Part shown: piece after piece, positions 22,746-36,845 of the stretch
Numbering within the stretch: the first letter of the stretch is position 1
How the letters are laid out: each line of letters opens with the position of its first letter
DNA from: Climacteris rufus
Lineage: Eukaryota > Chordata > Aves > Passeriformes > Climacteridae
Direction of reading: 5' to 3'
DNA length: 64,000 nucleotides
Assembly (NCBI GenBank): GCA_013398175.1
Contig: VZRZ01007319.1
Coordinates: 620,001-684,000 of the forward strand
Notes under the pieces: model-generated
What the model was told of the DNA's origin: nothing
The model's database searches: none
What the model saw: the letters and a program-made list of their open reading frames with translations, nothing else
Program-made: the position numbers and the translations under genes

Positions 22746-25700
22746 TCAACAAAAATGTATCGATCGAGTAAGCTGGAAGCCTCAAGGCTATTATTAAAGA
22801 CTAAGCCAAGGAGAAAGAGTCTTCAATGATTAACACCATATTGAAATGTTTTCAAGGCACAAAGACCCACTCTGGCATGCTTCCAAAATGCATGTGAGAG
22901 TTTCTTGAGTACCACGGTGAAAATATATTCCTTTTTATTTTCAAAATGTGCTTACGTCTAAAAGTAGCTTAAAGGTGAGGGCCTGGACAGATAAGAAAGG
23001 AAGCTACCTTCTGGGAGCAGGTATGAAACCAACCACCCCCCTCAGCCATCTCACAGACGTTTCTTCTGTGATACCCTGCCTGTGTGGGGGCTTCTGTGAG
23101 CTGAATCTGAGCTTCAGAGTCAAACCCTTGAAACACATGAGTGACACAAATGCATGTATTCAGTAACTTAACACAGATGCACTGAAAAGTCTGGCTTTGT
23201 CTTCTCGGTAGTTTTGTCCCTCCACCATTCCCACTCAGACTGTTTCAAGAGGCTCCGAGGAGAAGTGCTGGGCTTGCTTCTTAATTTAAAATCTGGAAAT
23301 TGCTTCTCACTCGAAAAATGCCACACTACTCTGACAATGGCACTCGAGTTTTTTTGAAGCCGTTCTGCTGAAATGTCAGCAGCGCATCCAGGGTGCCAAG
23401 GGAGAGTCACAGTTGCTCTAAAACAGGTCAAATGTAGCTGTGACAATCTGTTCCCTCGTGGAATTGTCCATATGGCACACTGTTTACTGAAGCTTGCATG
23501 ACAGTCCTCTTTTATCTGGTCATCAAGGTGTGCAGGCTAAATAATGGGCTTATTATTGATTTCTGCTCGTCAAATACTTTCATTCTGTACCCATAAACAC
23601 ATACAGTGACAGAATCTCCAATTTCCTTTCTAGTTGCATACAGAGATTTTTTTTACACTTAATGAGCAATATTAGGTGAGCTATGAAACACTTTAGATCT
23701 AAACTATAACACTAAATATGATCTTTGTCTAGAGAGCCCTGGGCTATAGCTGGGCCTGGTACTTGAAAGAGCTGAATTTGGGTCCTCCCTGATGGAATTC
23801 AGATAAATGAATGTGGTTACTTGCTAAATCATGTTGTGTTTTCATTCCTGTTCCCTTCAGACAGGTAAAAAAAATCCCTTTGTTTTTGAAGAGCTGCAGT
23901 GAGGATAAAATTTTACATGTTTTGGAGCTGTTTGAATGAAGTCATATAAATATAGACAGATGGCAGGGATCTATCTGAGCCCACTTACATGAATATTTAA
24001 CAGTCCGACTGGAAGAAGAAGGGGGTCACAGTCCAAACATTCAATAACCAGCTTATCCACACTGCCTGTTCCCAGTCTTTGTCTGCTGCTATTTGAGTAG
24101 CTGAAACTGGAGGGAGAGCTGCCATCACTGGAGTGGCAGTCACATCCAGTTAATGGACAAGAAGGGAAAGATTGTTCTTCAACTCACTCCTATTTACCTT
24201 CTACTTAATCAGAAAAGTAGAGACATTCTCATTTTCCTCTTAAATTAGGCAAGAATCTTCTATTCAGTGGCCATGGTCTTCTCTCCTTACTTTTCTGTCT
24301 TACCTTTACAGATGCCTATTGGTGACTGAGTTGACATTTTCAAGCTAATAGCACTTCTTTTCCTGCTCCTGAATAATTTTTGCTGCATCTTTTTGATACT
24401 GCAGAAAGCATTCCTCCATCTGTCCTATATTCCTCTAACTGGTAGCTCCAGCTGTGCCACTTGATATAGATTACTAATATAATAGTCCTTAAGTTACACA
24501 GATTCTTTGCAGAGAGATCTTAGTCTGGCAAATTTGTTATCAAATTAAGGGAAATATTAGTCAGACAAAACTTCCCTACAGTCAAACCTTCCTGAAGAAG
24601 CATTTTCCCCCCCAAAGAACCAATATGTACTACCTCATCATCTGGCCTGCTCATCACTGATCCACAAGCATCACTTTCTGCTCCAGTTCAGCTTGCATCA
24701 TTCTGCCTCACAGACGCCTGCCACATTTTATCTGGGGTCTGTCCAGGCACTGTGTCTCATGATATGCAGCTCTACATGTGTTCACTAGGAAAAGGATCTG
24801 CTTCCATGAGGAACTGCAGCCTTGGAAAAATCTTTTTGCTGTGTGTTCAGTGCTGTGCATGGTGGGGGGTCAGTACTTCACTGTGTTGAGCAGGAAATAC
24901 TTGGGATTGTCAACACCAAATTATGATTATTAATATGAAAGAGAAGCCTATGGGATGGTTTTTACATCCCTTATATTTGAGAAAAATTGCCATTGGGATG
25001 AGTGTAGCTCAGACAAACATGCAGAGAAAAGGGAGAAGCCCTAAATGTTTATATGGGGACACAGAGAAGTTGAAATCTTACAAGTACTCCTTCCACCATT
25101 TCAACCTTTTTGGAAAGGTTGAAGCCTTTTAATTTCAGCAAATCCAAAATACAAATGTTCTGCCAGACTTTCTGTCTCTGTGCATATGCTGATAATCATG
25201 CTGTGCTCTCATCCCTGTCAGGGATTTAAGCAGATTTTTGCTTGATGCCCAGAAAGCTTTTATATGCTATTAAAGCTTGTGCAGTTCTTTCAGTGTGACA
25301 CTGCTCAGCCCTTGGGTCTGTGCACACCACAGATCTTTGTCTCCTCTGTAGCTGCAAATCTGCAAGCAGCCACATTAGCTTTCTGGAAGCAGGGAGAGAA
25401 CATGAAAGGTTTGTTTAATTTAATTTAGAGAAATATTCTGGTGTGTTTATGCAACCAGAATGAGAAACAGGCGGATCAAAACACCAGTTTTCTGCTCTCT
25501 TCCCTCCCCTCCCTTCTCAAAAGGAGAAGGAAAAAAAGGCACCTTCCCTCTGAGCCATTCTCTATAGCAGCATCAGGCAAAGCAGAGGGCAGTGTGTGAG
25601 GAAAATCTCCCTTCCCAATACTGACAGTCTCATGGAAAGGCGTGCTCTGACTGCAGGTGCTGCAGGGGGCTTTTCTGGGAACTGAACCCCTTCGCCTCTA

Positions 25701-28700
25701 GTCTGGGGCTCTGGTCTAATCCTCTCCACTTTTTGACAAGACTCTAAGAAAGGATGAATTGTTACTGCTTGTCATTCTGCCAGCGTGTTTTGCTGTTTCA
25801 CATGTCTCTGGAAACCGCACCACAACAGACAGCAAAAACTTCATTAATTACATAAAAGCAGGGAAGTGCAGCCAGCTTGTTCCAGCAAGAAAATGCAATG
25901 TATTTGTCTATGCTGATAAGCAACAGAGTTGAATACACCTCATCCTATGAAAGAATACAGACTCCTTCCACCTGCATCAAGAATCTGGTATACAGTGCTA
26001 CAGTTCTCAATCAGGCAACTTCTGAGCATTGACTTCTTGACTTCTTAGGTAAAATAAAGAAGAAGAATATTTTAAATACATGTCATTCTCTTTGAGGGTT
26101 CTGCACAGCCTTCACCCTGGTCTCCCTGCTTGGCTGTGCTTTTGGAAGAGAGAAAGTGGTGCCAACCAGGTGGTAAGTGGAACACGGCATGGGATTTCTC
26201 TGACCTGGCACAGAAGAGGGGGAGGCTCACTCCTGGCCAGCCCAAGTCCAAAGCTGAAGGTGGGCAATGCATCTCCTATCAGAGCATGTAAAGTGCACAC
26301 CCCCCCCCAAAGCCAAACCTCAACAACTTTGGTACCAATCTGCATTTATTTTAAGGAAGTTATTGGAGAACAGTGATCCTCTCTGAAGAAGCAGATGTCT
26401 AACCAACTCTCTAGAAGCAGCTGAGCAAATAGAAAAAAATTGTCTATGCTATCATTGGTGCTACCATTCACTCCAGTGAAGATTTCTCTAGCACCTTATG
26501 TTGGAAAGTTCTAACCGTGCTCTAATGGATTTCACCCACCTCACAGTAACTAATTTTGTCAGGAAGTCATGTGATTTATTTGCAAGCCTCAGTCTTCATT
26601 TAAAAAAAAAGAAGCCCTTGTGAATTGGAGATAAGCCCAGAAGTGAGTGGTGAGTAGATACAGTCCAGGGTAGTAGTATTTACATTTTTTTCCATCTAAG
26701 TGCAGGGAAAAAGCAAGGAGCTACAGTAAGAATTTAACTACCAATTTTGAAGTGCCTGGCATTTGCAGCTCTTCATTTTACAGATGATTCTAGTTCCTCA
26801 GCTAGCAGCAGCCCAAGTTTCTTTGTCCCTGTATCATCCCTGTGCTGCACAGCCTGAAAATGAGCAGAACTCCTGGGCTCTCAGCATGGAGAAGGTAGAG
26901 TGGCTGTAACCAGCACAGGCATCATCAATTCTGAAACCTGCAATGTCAGCTTTTTTCCCCATCTGCTCTGATTGTTTCAAATAAGGAAACATTTTCACAG
27001 AAAAAAACTCCAACTAATTAAAAAAACAAGTGTCTGTCACTGAACGGAAGACCAGTCCTCTATCTCTTCAGCTCAAGACATGTGGCTCCAATACAATATT
27101 TTCTCCTCCTCCTATTCACAAGAAAATCAAGAAGGGCTCTATTTGGAGTCTGGGCATATAATCAAACCCTTCACTGGCACCAGAAAGATTCACCAGTTAG
27201 CAGTTGCCACCTATTGCTCTTTGTCAGGATGGGGGAGAGAGAAAGAAAAAAATAAGGTTTTGCTGGACTGAGCTGAATTAGTCAGCAGAAAAATAAATTT
27301 CTAAAAGTAAAGAGGAACTGTCAACATTCCAGGGACAGCCTGAGGGTTTCAGAAGATACAGGAGTGGTGGAAGAGCTTGCTCACCAGGTTGTTTCAAATG
27401 GATGGCTTAAAATACTTATATCAGATTATGGAACCTTTTTCAAACACTTTTTTTTTTTTTAAAGAAGCTAATACAAAATTACAGTCCAAATGGTGCCAAT
27501 CCACATTATCATTAATACAGATACAATAAATAATACAGGCAAATTTTTCTTTTCAGATTTTCACCATTGCAGCTGCTGTTATTGCCTTTGGATCCTATGC
27601 AGAAGCAGAGAAAGACCTTTCCCTGGGAGTACATCAAAAACCATGGTCAAAATAAACGGCTTAAATCAAAAAACACTACTTCTCCTTTTAAATAGTTGAT
27701 CTTCAGCAGTTTGTTCTTCTGCACCTGTGTACACACATTGTCAACTCTGTGGTTGTGCACAGAAACCATCTTTGAAACTATGTGAGGCAGCAGGAGCCAG
27801 CCCATAGTTCCCTACAGATCTTTGCTACAAGCTGTGTCAGTTGTATCACTGGAACTGTGTATTTCACACACCCCCATACCAGGCAGAGATCTGTCTGCAA
27901 TACTGATCGTGTCAGTCAACGGTGTTATTGCAACCCCATCAGATTTTCAGAAAATGTTGCCCATATAGAGTAATTTTTTTCCCCTCAATAATAATTACCT
28001 CAGAAATCCTCACACCTATTTGAACCATTCCCTCCTATCCCTTTCTTTTGAATTTGCAAAATATACATTTGGATGCTTAATTTAGCCAGGACCTTAAAAA
28101 AACCTTCTCAGTTATCTTACTGACTCGTTATTGTGTTTAAACAGTCTGAACAAAAACAGAGGTTGATAATTAAGTTCTCTTTTCTTTCCTAAAACACCCA
28201 GAAGATTTAAGAGACCTGAGCTGTAACTGTGCTAAACCACTGACTACAGAGGAGATCCACAGACATAAAAGAAGGTGAGACTTTTTTTTCTGTTTCAGAA
28301 GTGTCTTCATGATAACCACAGAGTCATGGTCCCTTTTGTATAAAGCTAGAACCAACCAGTGTGGTACTATTTGATATTTCTAGCAGATATGAGAGACACA
28401 TAACACTGAGAACACCTCTTTGGCAATTGTATGCAGATACAGAATTCAAAGGCAGAAGCAGATCATACAGCCACTTATGTTAAGTTTTGATAGCTGGGGT
28501 GGCTCAGAGATACAGCAATGATACAGTCAGTTTAGCCTGCTGCATGTATGCTTTATAAATGATGATTCTCTGCTCTTCAATCACTGCAATATTATTTAGT
28601 GAACAGTACCCTCTCTTAATTTCAGCTCTGCAAAGGCCTCCTTACTCCCTCAGATGCAGGTGATGACTGTAAGGACACCTTGGTCCCTCTCTGTTAGTAG

Positions 28701-30871
28701 CAGGCAATGCCCTGACCCCCAGGCACAGCTTCCAAACAGGCATCTCAACAAAAAGTGCTGCCTTCATTTGGTTCTCTTGACACAAAACTGCTGTAAGGAC
28801 TAGAGGGATACTGTGGTCATTAATAAGAAGCTCATCTGTATGTTGGAGCAGTGGAAAGGGACTGGCAACCTTGGCATCAGGAGGACCCGGGTGAAGTCCA
28901 TAGTCCTGCTTCCCTCCTGGAGCTCCCTAGGAAATCCAAGGCGATCACTGAGGGCATTTCCGGAGTCACTCCAAGTGAGCAAGCAGCAGCAGGAGTGCAG
29001 CAGAGAAAACTGAGAAGGTAGTTGAGTAAACAAAGAAGGGGTAGAGATAGGGAGCTTGAAGGAAGAACACTTCCAAGGTGGAAAGGAAGACACTGGAAGG
29101 GGGTGCAAAAACCCAGAAGAGCTTCTGCCACTCCAGGAGCTGCACAGCCAGCCCTAATGCTATCACCAACATCCCCAATGTTTGGAGGTTCATCCTGAAA
29201 GGCTCTCCTTCAGTCCAATTTTTTTGTAAGCCCTGCTAGTATCTTTTCTCCAAAAGAAAGCAGCAATGGAGGAGAAAGAAATAGATTTCAGAGAAAATTA
29301 GCATGATTCTGTACCCAAGACTGGACAGGGGGGAGGGACAATTAAGAAAAAGTGTGTATGTTCAAATATGTGTATGAATTAAGCTGTTGCCCAATAGTAC
29401 ATTGAGCTGTAGAAATGCAATACTGGGACAGGCTATTTTATGTGCCTGATACCATTTTCTGATGCATTACATATGTGTGAATCACATACTGCACAGTGGT
29501 TAAAAGCTTTTGAATCCCTCAGAAAACAATAGATATGCAGGAAGAGTGGGAAACCTGATAGAAGGTTCTCTGTTCTGGGAAAGGAGGAATGATGTCTGGG
29601 CTATCTCATAAAAACAATCACTCAGGTGATCTTTTCACACAGGAGGCGGATTTTTTATTAATATGTAGATGTGTCTCCTATTATGAGATGCTGCTGTCTG
29701 TATTGTGATACAGGACTGATCATAGCAAGAACAAAAACAATGGTGATATTTATTGTATTCAGTGCATGATCTGTCACTCAGTTCTTCAGTGGCATGAAAA
29801 ACACATTTACTTCGATCAATACATCTGCCAGGGAAAATTGATGGCATGACAATGTTTCTTTGAAGAAACCTTATTTAACAAAACTTTTGACAAGGAAATA
29901 AATCTGGGTGATGAATGCCTAACAAGTTTGGCTTTAGTCACAGCTCTACCATTGGCCAGGATCATCTTTGTTAATCACAGATATGCAGAGCTGTTGCAAA
30001 AATCAAGTTACTAAAGCATAGGAATCCATTCACAGCTCACGAATGGATTGCAATTAACAGGCCATGTGTGTATTCCTAGTCTGCTGTAAGTGTGAAAGAA
30101 AATAACAGTGACTGAAGGAACATGTTTTCCTTTGCAACTGAAACAGCCAGGGAATGCACACAGGGAGGAATACACTGCCCTGCTGATGAGCAACAGCTCA
30201 TTTGGCCACAGCAAACCAATGCTTGGATTTTACAAACCCTACATCTCTTCCTCTGCATCAAAATATTATGAAGTAAAAGAACACATGCACTGTTAAATTC
30301 TACAGTCAGCTGGGATAAATTGCACTTCACAAATATTAGATGAAAGACATCTATACAGTAAAAACACACATGCCCAAACTGCACACACCACCCCTACAGC
30401 CAGGTTCACAGACCTACTTTTGGCTCTGGTGCACCACACCATGATTCCAGTTCTTAGGCTGCTTTATCCTCACTGATGTAACCTCTTTTTCACACAACTC
30501 CTTTGAAAACAAAACTTAAACATTCAAATATTCTGAGAAAGAAATTTCTCACTGTGTCTCTGCCTTGGCTGCCCTGTAATCATAGGCTAAACCAAAGTTC
30601 ACTCCAGTGAGTACCTGCACAATGAGAAGAAAACCTGCAACGACACCTTGCTGCTGGTGACTTATGAGCATCATCTCCAGTGACACTTTAGGTGTCACTC
30701 AGCAAATGAGACACATGCAGCTCATGCAGACAGTGCCAGAACTGCAATCAGGCTTAACAGGTAAGAAGGTTACCATGAGCTAGGAGCTCACTGCAGTAAT
30801 TTCAGCTGGGTTAGCAGTCTGTAAATCCATTCAAACAAACAGAAAAACAAGGAATTTGTCTGAAAAAAATA
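22746..30871 (-). other. GFOD1: GFOD1 intron 1, proximal part
   Basis: No exon, RNA gene or clear transposon was found in these 8 kb. Only short open frames occur. A possible MIR-like remnant is listed at 28,845-28,915. There are short homopolymers (C9 near 26,300, T12 near 27,450). No GC-rich block suitable for GFOD1 exon 1 is present. Confidence 0.65.
28845..28915 (+). mobile_element. Possible MIR-like SINE remnant
   Basis: AGCAGTGGAAAGGGACTGGC, then GGCATCAGGAGGACCCGGGT and GAAGTCC, recall the MIR segment with the tRNA-derived B box. Divergence is high and the match is short, so chance is not excluded. Confidence 0.3.
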
Positions 30872-31209
30872 NNNNNNNNNNNNNNNNNNNNNNNNNNNNN
30901 NNNNNNNNNNNNNNNNNNNNNNNNNNNNNNNNNNNNNNNNNNNNNNNNNNNNNNNNNNNNNNNNNNNNNNNNNNNNNNNNNNNNNNNNNNNNNNNNNNNN
31001 NNNNNNNNNNNNNNNNNNNNNNNNNNNNNNNNNNNNNNNNNNNNNNNNNNNNNNNNNNNNNNNNNNNNNNNNNNNNNNNNNNNNNNNNNNNNNNNNNNNN
31101 NNNNNNNNNNNNNNNNNNNNNNNNNNNNNNNNNNNNNNNNNNNNNNNNNNNNNNNNNNNNNNNNNNNNNNNNNNNNNNNNNNNNNNNNNNNNNNNNNNNN
31201 NNNNNNNNN
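30872..31209. other. Assembly gap (338 N)
   Basis: A 338-base run of N follows GAAAAAAATA and precedes the (AAAAT)n array. Missing bases probably include more of the array. The frames crossing it are artefacts. Confidence 0.99.
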
Positions 31210-31251
31210 AAAATAAAATAAAATAAAATAAAATAAAATAAAATAAAATAA
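31210..31251. repeat. (AAAAT)n pentanucleotide microsatellite
   Basis: About eight perfect AAAAT units abut the right edge of the gap; the GFOD1 sense strand reads ATTTT. The A-rich left flank suggests that the array, or a poly(A)-like tail containing it, continues into the gap. Confidence 0.95.
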
Positions 31252-31611
31252 GCAGAGGTGCTGGGCTCTTTGTAGATAGCTCCTGTGGTGCCTAGGCTGG
31301 GAAAATATCCCTGCTGAATCAAAAAGGATTATAATGATTCCTGCAGGTGCCACCTAAGCAGAACCAGGATGGTTCATAAGAATGAGAGAAGACTGCAATG
31401 ACTATATCAATTTTCATTATGTACTAATATTGCTGCTAACTTTTCTTTGCACAGAGGTAGTCATTAGGGTTACAGACTGGGGCCATGTCTGTGCATATGT
31501 TGCAGTAGATACAAATGTTGCTGTAGCAGTATTCGTGGCATGTGAAATAGATGCATTCCTTTCATGCTTGACATTGGATTCACGTTTGCTTAATAGAAAA
31601 GTTTCAGGTAG

Positions 31612-31688
31612 TCCTGCAAGGAGCAGGGAGTTGGACTCAGTGATCCTTATGGGTCCCATTCAACCTGAAATGTTCTACAATTCCATGA
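31612..31688 (+). mobile_element. CR1 LINE 3' terminal fragment, plus strand
   Basis: The run GGAGCAGGGAGTTGGACTC, then TGATCCTTATGGGTCCCATT and CAACCTG, ending in ATTCCATGA, is the last 75 or so bases of a CR1 copy in sense orientation. It is antisense to GFOD1. Confidence 0.8.
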
Positions 31689-34600
31689 CAGAGAACCTCT
31701 TCTGCAAAGACCATCCATTCTGACTTGGAGGTAACTTTTCTAGTAAATCTTTATAAATTTTTGATTGCTTATTCTGTTAGTCTGGTGAGTTGAGGCCTTT
31801 GATTTGGCAGAATAAAGTTTGCGCATCACTGAACCCAGGGGCAATGTGCTTGAGAGCAAAAAAAGCACTTGTGTTACTGTGTATGCCAGCTTTGCAAGGC
31901 AAAGCAAAATTCTCTAACCTTTTCCTAACATGGGCTAGAGCTTCATTCCTTGTTTATAACCCGCCTGCCATGTCATTCTCCTCTCTTCTATGTAGGCACT
32001 TATGCAAATAGCAGCACTGGAGACTGAAATAAATGAAGCACTCAGTAATTTTTTACTTACTTAAAAAACCTTTAACTGCTGACAAATCTAGAGAAGGTGC
32101 AAATACACCCTGACAAACCAGCTACTTGCACACCACAAGGAAATGCTTCAGGGGTCTCCGCTTGAGATTATCTGTTCAGGCATCTGAAACATGTTCAGAC
32201 TTACATTCCCTGAGCCCTACTTGGATACCTTCCATGCTCTCATACGTGCTTGGGAAAAAGTATATGGGACAAACCATGCTGGCTTTCCCAAATTTCTATT
32301 CAATTTTTCTATCTTGAAATCCCCATCAAAACAGCATGATCACATCCCTGCTGAGTACTTCCCCATACAAGAAAAAAAATCAAAAGACCCACACTACACA
32401 CTCAGACAAAAAACCCCAAACATTCTACTTAGACCTTATTCAGGCAAACACTCATTAATTTCGAGGGGATTTTAATTGTTTTAGGACTAAATAAAAAACT
32501 CAGTGAAAATCTGTTTCGTCCTTTATTTGTTCCAACTACTCTCATTCCCTCTATGTAACTTCTGAAACAAAATGTATGCCATCAGTCCAGCATATCATAT
32601 AATACCTTTCTTTTCCTCAGTAAAGAAGTCACAGGGCAATTCACAGTCTATGATCGATCTCTACTCTCCTGAGGCACTATTATCTGTTTTAAATATGTTT
32701 CTTTTTGTGTTAGCTGACAACAACTAAATGCCCAGCTGCTGTAAAAGCTTTGGGAGGATTAGGAAATCAGGCAGTTCAATTTTCTTTAAGCTTGCTTTTC
32801 CATCACCGAATTGTTTACGCTTACTGAGTCAGAGAAATTTATGACTGATAATTAGAGTTAATTTTCTTTATGTTTCTCTTGCCTACCCTTTCTACCCCAT
32901 TAAAACTAGCAATCTGTAATCTGGTACTAAATAAAAAACTGACAGAAGATAAACATCAGACTAATGCCAGTGAGTAATTAATGCAACCATTCTTTTGGCC
33001 CATTTGTACAGGATTCATGAAGCTTTATGAACACTGAAAAATTACATCTCGCCAGCCAAGTGACAGGGAAAGTGACAGAAAATCCAAGACTTAAAAACAA
33101 CCCCACTGGTCCTGCAAGTAGCAGTGTCAGATCCTTATCTGTATCTCATATGGCATCACTGTGCAGAGCAGCAAACCCTGTACTCTCCCTGTATTTTATA
33201 CTTCAGGATTGTTTTTCTCCAGTGAACACCCAGTGATGCAATCTGTTTGCAGGAGAAGCACTGAAGTTTCCAGTAAGATCCTTTCCACATATGATGATTA
33301 CATGAAGCATCAGCTTCACTACTAATATAACCTAGACCCTGCTGCAAATGTTTTTCCTAACCTTATTTGTCTGCAGTATTTTCAGCTGAGGTATTTCTAC
33401 TTCTTTTCCTGCCCAGTGAAGTCTGAAGGATTGTTGTGCTGAAGAAAATGTGTGTCAGCCCTGCAGTGCTGGATGAATGGAGCGTGCATTTGACCTAATT
33501 TTCTGATACAAGTGGTTGAAGTAAATTCTAAGATCATTACTCACCTTCCCAAATACTGAACTGACTATGGATACCAAAGCACCCAGCTGTGGAGTGGGAC
33601 ACACTCACATAACTGGGCTCATTTGAAGACTGAGCCCACACACAGAGATTTGACTTTAGTATACAAGCACGTGGTATGGAGGCATAGAAGGTTCTTTTAC
33701 TTTACACAAACACAAGGCAGGTGGAGGTGAGCAATGCCATTCCTTTCATTCAGTAGTGAGTGTATGAACACCCTGTGTGTCCCTGTGTGCACCTGCACGT
33801 ACGGGCTCACACCATAAATCACATCTTCCCTTTCACACACACAGCTGCACAAGTTGGAAACATCCATTTATAATTACCAGGCAAACCCTACTAGGGCCCG
33901 TAAGGCTGAGCCTAGCAGTGGAACCGGATTTTCCAGCACGTCATGCAGGGATGGACGAACACTGGGTTGCACAATGCATCTGGAGAGAACGTTCTGTCAG
34001 TGCTTTCCTCCTCGTTGTGTCAGCAGGTCCCCTCTCTGCTCACTAAGGGGCATCAGCAGCAGGGCTGGAGAGACTGGAATGACTGCTCTGCTCCCAGAGA
34101 GGAAATGTTGTGCTACAAGAGGTGTCACAATGAAACAGGGCAGTTGGTTCAACCTCTCAACCTCACCCAGGGGGCTCAAGGCTGCCTTTCCCATCTGTTC
34201 ATTTCTGGTGTGCCATTTCACCAGGACCTGGGAGACTACAAAACCATATACACAACAGTGAAGCTGTAGGACAGTATTTTTCCACCTGCCTAGGTCATCA
34301 AAGTTTGCCTAAGGCTATTTACAGATGAGACCATGGCTTGGATTCTTCCTGGCTTCTCATTTCCTCTTCACAGTCTAAGTAAGTCCTCTGCTCAGACCAG
34401 CGATGGTTTCTATGTCTTGCCAAGAAATAAGGACCACAGAACACACAGGTGAAGAAATTAAGTTAGCTTGGCTCACATAAGAACAATCAAGCCAGCCAAA
34501 TTAAAATCCTCATCATAATGAAATCCCTTTGTTGGGATTGTTTCAAGCCAAAATACACTCCTACAGAGGACCCCCACTTTTCCAAGTCAATGCTGAATAA

Positions 34601-36584
34601 CGCAGTTCTATCCTACCCATAACTAAGCCAGATTCCTTCAGTTCAGCCCCATTCCCATTTTGAAGTTAATGAGAATTTTCCAGGGAGTTGGCATCAGGCC
34701 TTAGCAAGATTCAGGTCAAGTTTACCTCAGCCGTAATCCCCTGAATTAAAGTAGTCACACTGGCCATTGGTCTGGCTCTTTGAGCAACACAGTCAATAGA
34801 ACAGTGAATAGATGACAAGCAAATGGGGGTTTAAACTAACTGCACTTTTGTTAACTTCTCATCCAACAGCACTTTGTGATTCTCAGTTCTTAGAGAAACT
34901 TTTCTACATAAATTATAAAGCCCCGCTCAAGGCAGTAGTCAGAACTGGTGTCCTTTCTTGGGCAGTATTTTATATTCCTGTCAGTGAGAGCTAAGTGCTG
35001 CTGAAGAGGAGCCATAAACCCATTCTGAAAAGCAGCAGCAAGAATGAATCAAATGAATCAGCAATTCTGACTATGTGAGACGCTGACATCATGCTTCCCT
35101 GGCTCCAACCCTGGGTCCATAAGAAAGATGGAGGTCTGATTAATTACTCCCCAGGCTGCAGAGCTTACACAAGAGCCAAGGACTCAGCAGCAGCCCAACC
35201 AGCTGACTCAGAGAGCAATAACTCATCGGGTGTAATCTGCCCGGATGCCAGATTGTCCTGTCTGCAGTCAATCTGCAAACTAATCCTCCCAAAAGGGTAT
35301 TTTGGAAAATGCCATTCACACTCACGCTGGCTAAGTGTGCACTGCACAAGACACAGCTATGGCACAGCAGCAGCTGAAGTCCTACTTTATTATGCTTTTC
35401 CACTTGTTCCAAGAAGACTGAGAACTTTTCCCCATCACTGAAAATCTGCTGGAAAACAGACCAACACTGAAACATTTTTCCAGTACATTCATTAGGCTGG
35501 ATATAGTTCATTATAGTAGCCCAATCTGCCATGTTCTTCATCAACCTCAATTCCTGATTTTGATGCATTTATATTGTAATCCCAGAACCCTCTTGTGCCA
35601 GGTGTTCCACAAGTGTACAAGGGAAAATGAGCCCCTGTTCACAGAGGGCTCTGTTTTACCATGTACATCCTGGATACCTGGACTGGAAAAACAGGTCAAC
35701 ATGGGTAGGTCCTCTCTCTGTGCCCACGTTCTGCTGTAGCAGAAGTGCAGCCCAGGTTGCCTTATGTTGTTCTGAGCTCACTGCAAAACTATGCTTGGAC
35801 CTCATCCCTTTGAAGACCCAGGAGAACCTGAAGTGATATTCCAGGGGTAGAAACTTCAAGGGTAGAGCTCTCCTGCACCTGACCTGTGCCACAGTAGGTG
35901 AAAGAAATGTAATTTCTATCCACCTACACTGTTGCGGGTACATATCTGATTCAATGAAGAATAAAACACCTGTAAAGTAGGTCAGTGATTCTTAGACAGC
36001 ACTTGCACTTGTGTTTCCTTTCAGAAGCTGCCTAACACTGATCTCCAAGGAAAAAGAGGGCACAAAGGACAAGGCACTTTCAAGGGAATAAGAATTGCTT
36101 TATTTCTGAACAACAGTATGTAGCTAGAATCCCAAAGCCCTTCAACTGCTGTATTTTTCAGTCACAGATTTGGCTCAGGTTCCTATGCAAAACAGCCCTT
36201 GAAAGGTTTTTTTTCAACCCAATAACACTGTTTTCCCCAAATACATACTATTTTCTACCTGTAGCCCCTACAAAAGAAGAATGAGCAAGAACTTGTGAGG
36301 AGAAATCTCACAGTGGGCACAGACAGTTTTCAATTTAAGTTCTATTGAGATGCTAACTGTGATCTCAGAGAGCACCTCTTCACTCAAACACTGCAACTCC
36401 GGAGGCCCTGGGCTGGGATGCTAGAAAGAAGCTTAGGCTAATTAATTGCATTTCTTTTTCTGACTGCAGTGTTTTCCTGCCCTGCTGGATACTCAGAGGC
36501 CAGTGCTGGTTCCTCTGATTAACAGTACCTCATCATGAAATCAAAAGAAAAGCTGCAGGCTAAAGAAAACTGGATTTTTGTTAG
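31689..36584 (-). other. GFOD1: GFOD1 intron 1, no gene seen
   Basis: No exon or clear repeat is visible. Around 32,790-32,960 a repeat-free AT-rich piece has an AP-1/MARE-like CTGAGTCAG and several ATTA cores, which gives weak support for a regulatory element. Open frames near 33,854-34,269 and 35,091-35,568 have no recognisable content. Confidence 0.55.
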
Positions 36585-36845
36585 CAAGGATTTGCTCTTG
36601 GCAAATAATTATAATTGCCAATGTTAAAAGGAGATAGTGAATTAACTACAGCAGACATGAAAAATAAATTTGGAAAAAAGCTTTCAATAATTACAGTGCG
36701 TATGTCAAATGGAAATTATGCCAATTTGCATACATCTGCAGTCACATTGTACAATATCTCAAGTGGCTTCACAGTAACAAGCTTGTGTATTTAAAATCAT
36801 TTAATATAGCCCAGCATTTTAATAACCCAAAAGACACTTCAATAA
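36585..36845. promoter_or_regulatory. Candidate conserved non-coding element in GFOD1 intron 1
   Basis: A 260-base AT-rich block has no repeat signature. It contains a near-palindrome at 36598-36621 with arms TTGGCAA and TTGCCAA around ATAATTATA-type sequence, and a perfect octamer ATTTGCAT (36724-36731). Density of homeodomain, NFI-half and POU-type motifs suggests an enhancer. No alignment was available. Confidence 0.35.

Noticed and set aside
30811..31353. Frames of up to 180 codons across the gap
   Set aside because: Most of their length is N; the remainder is the AAAAT microsatellite.
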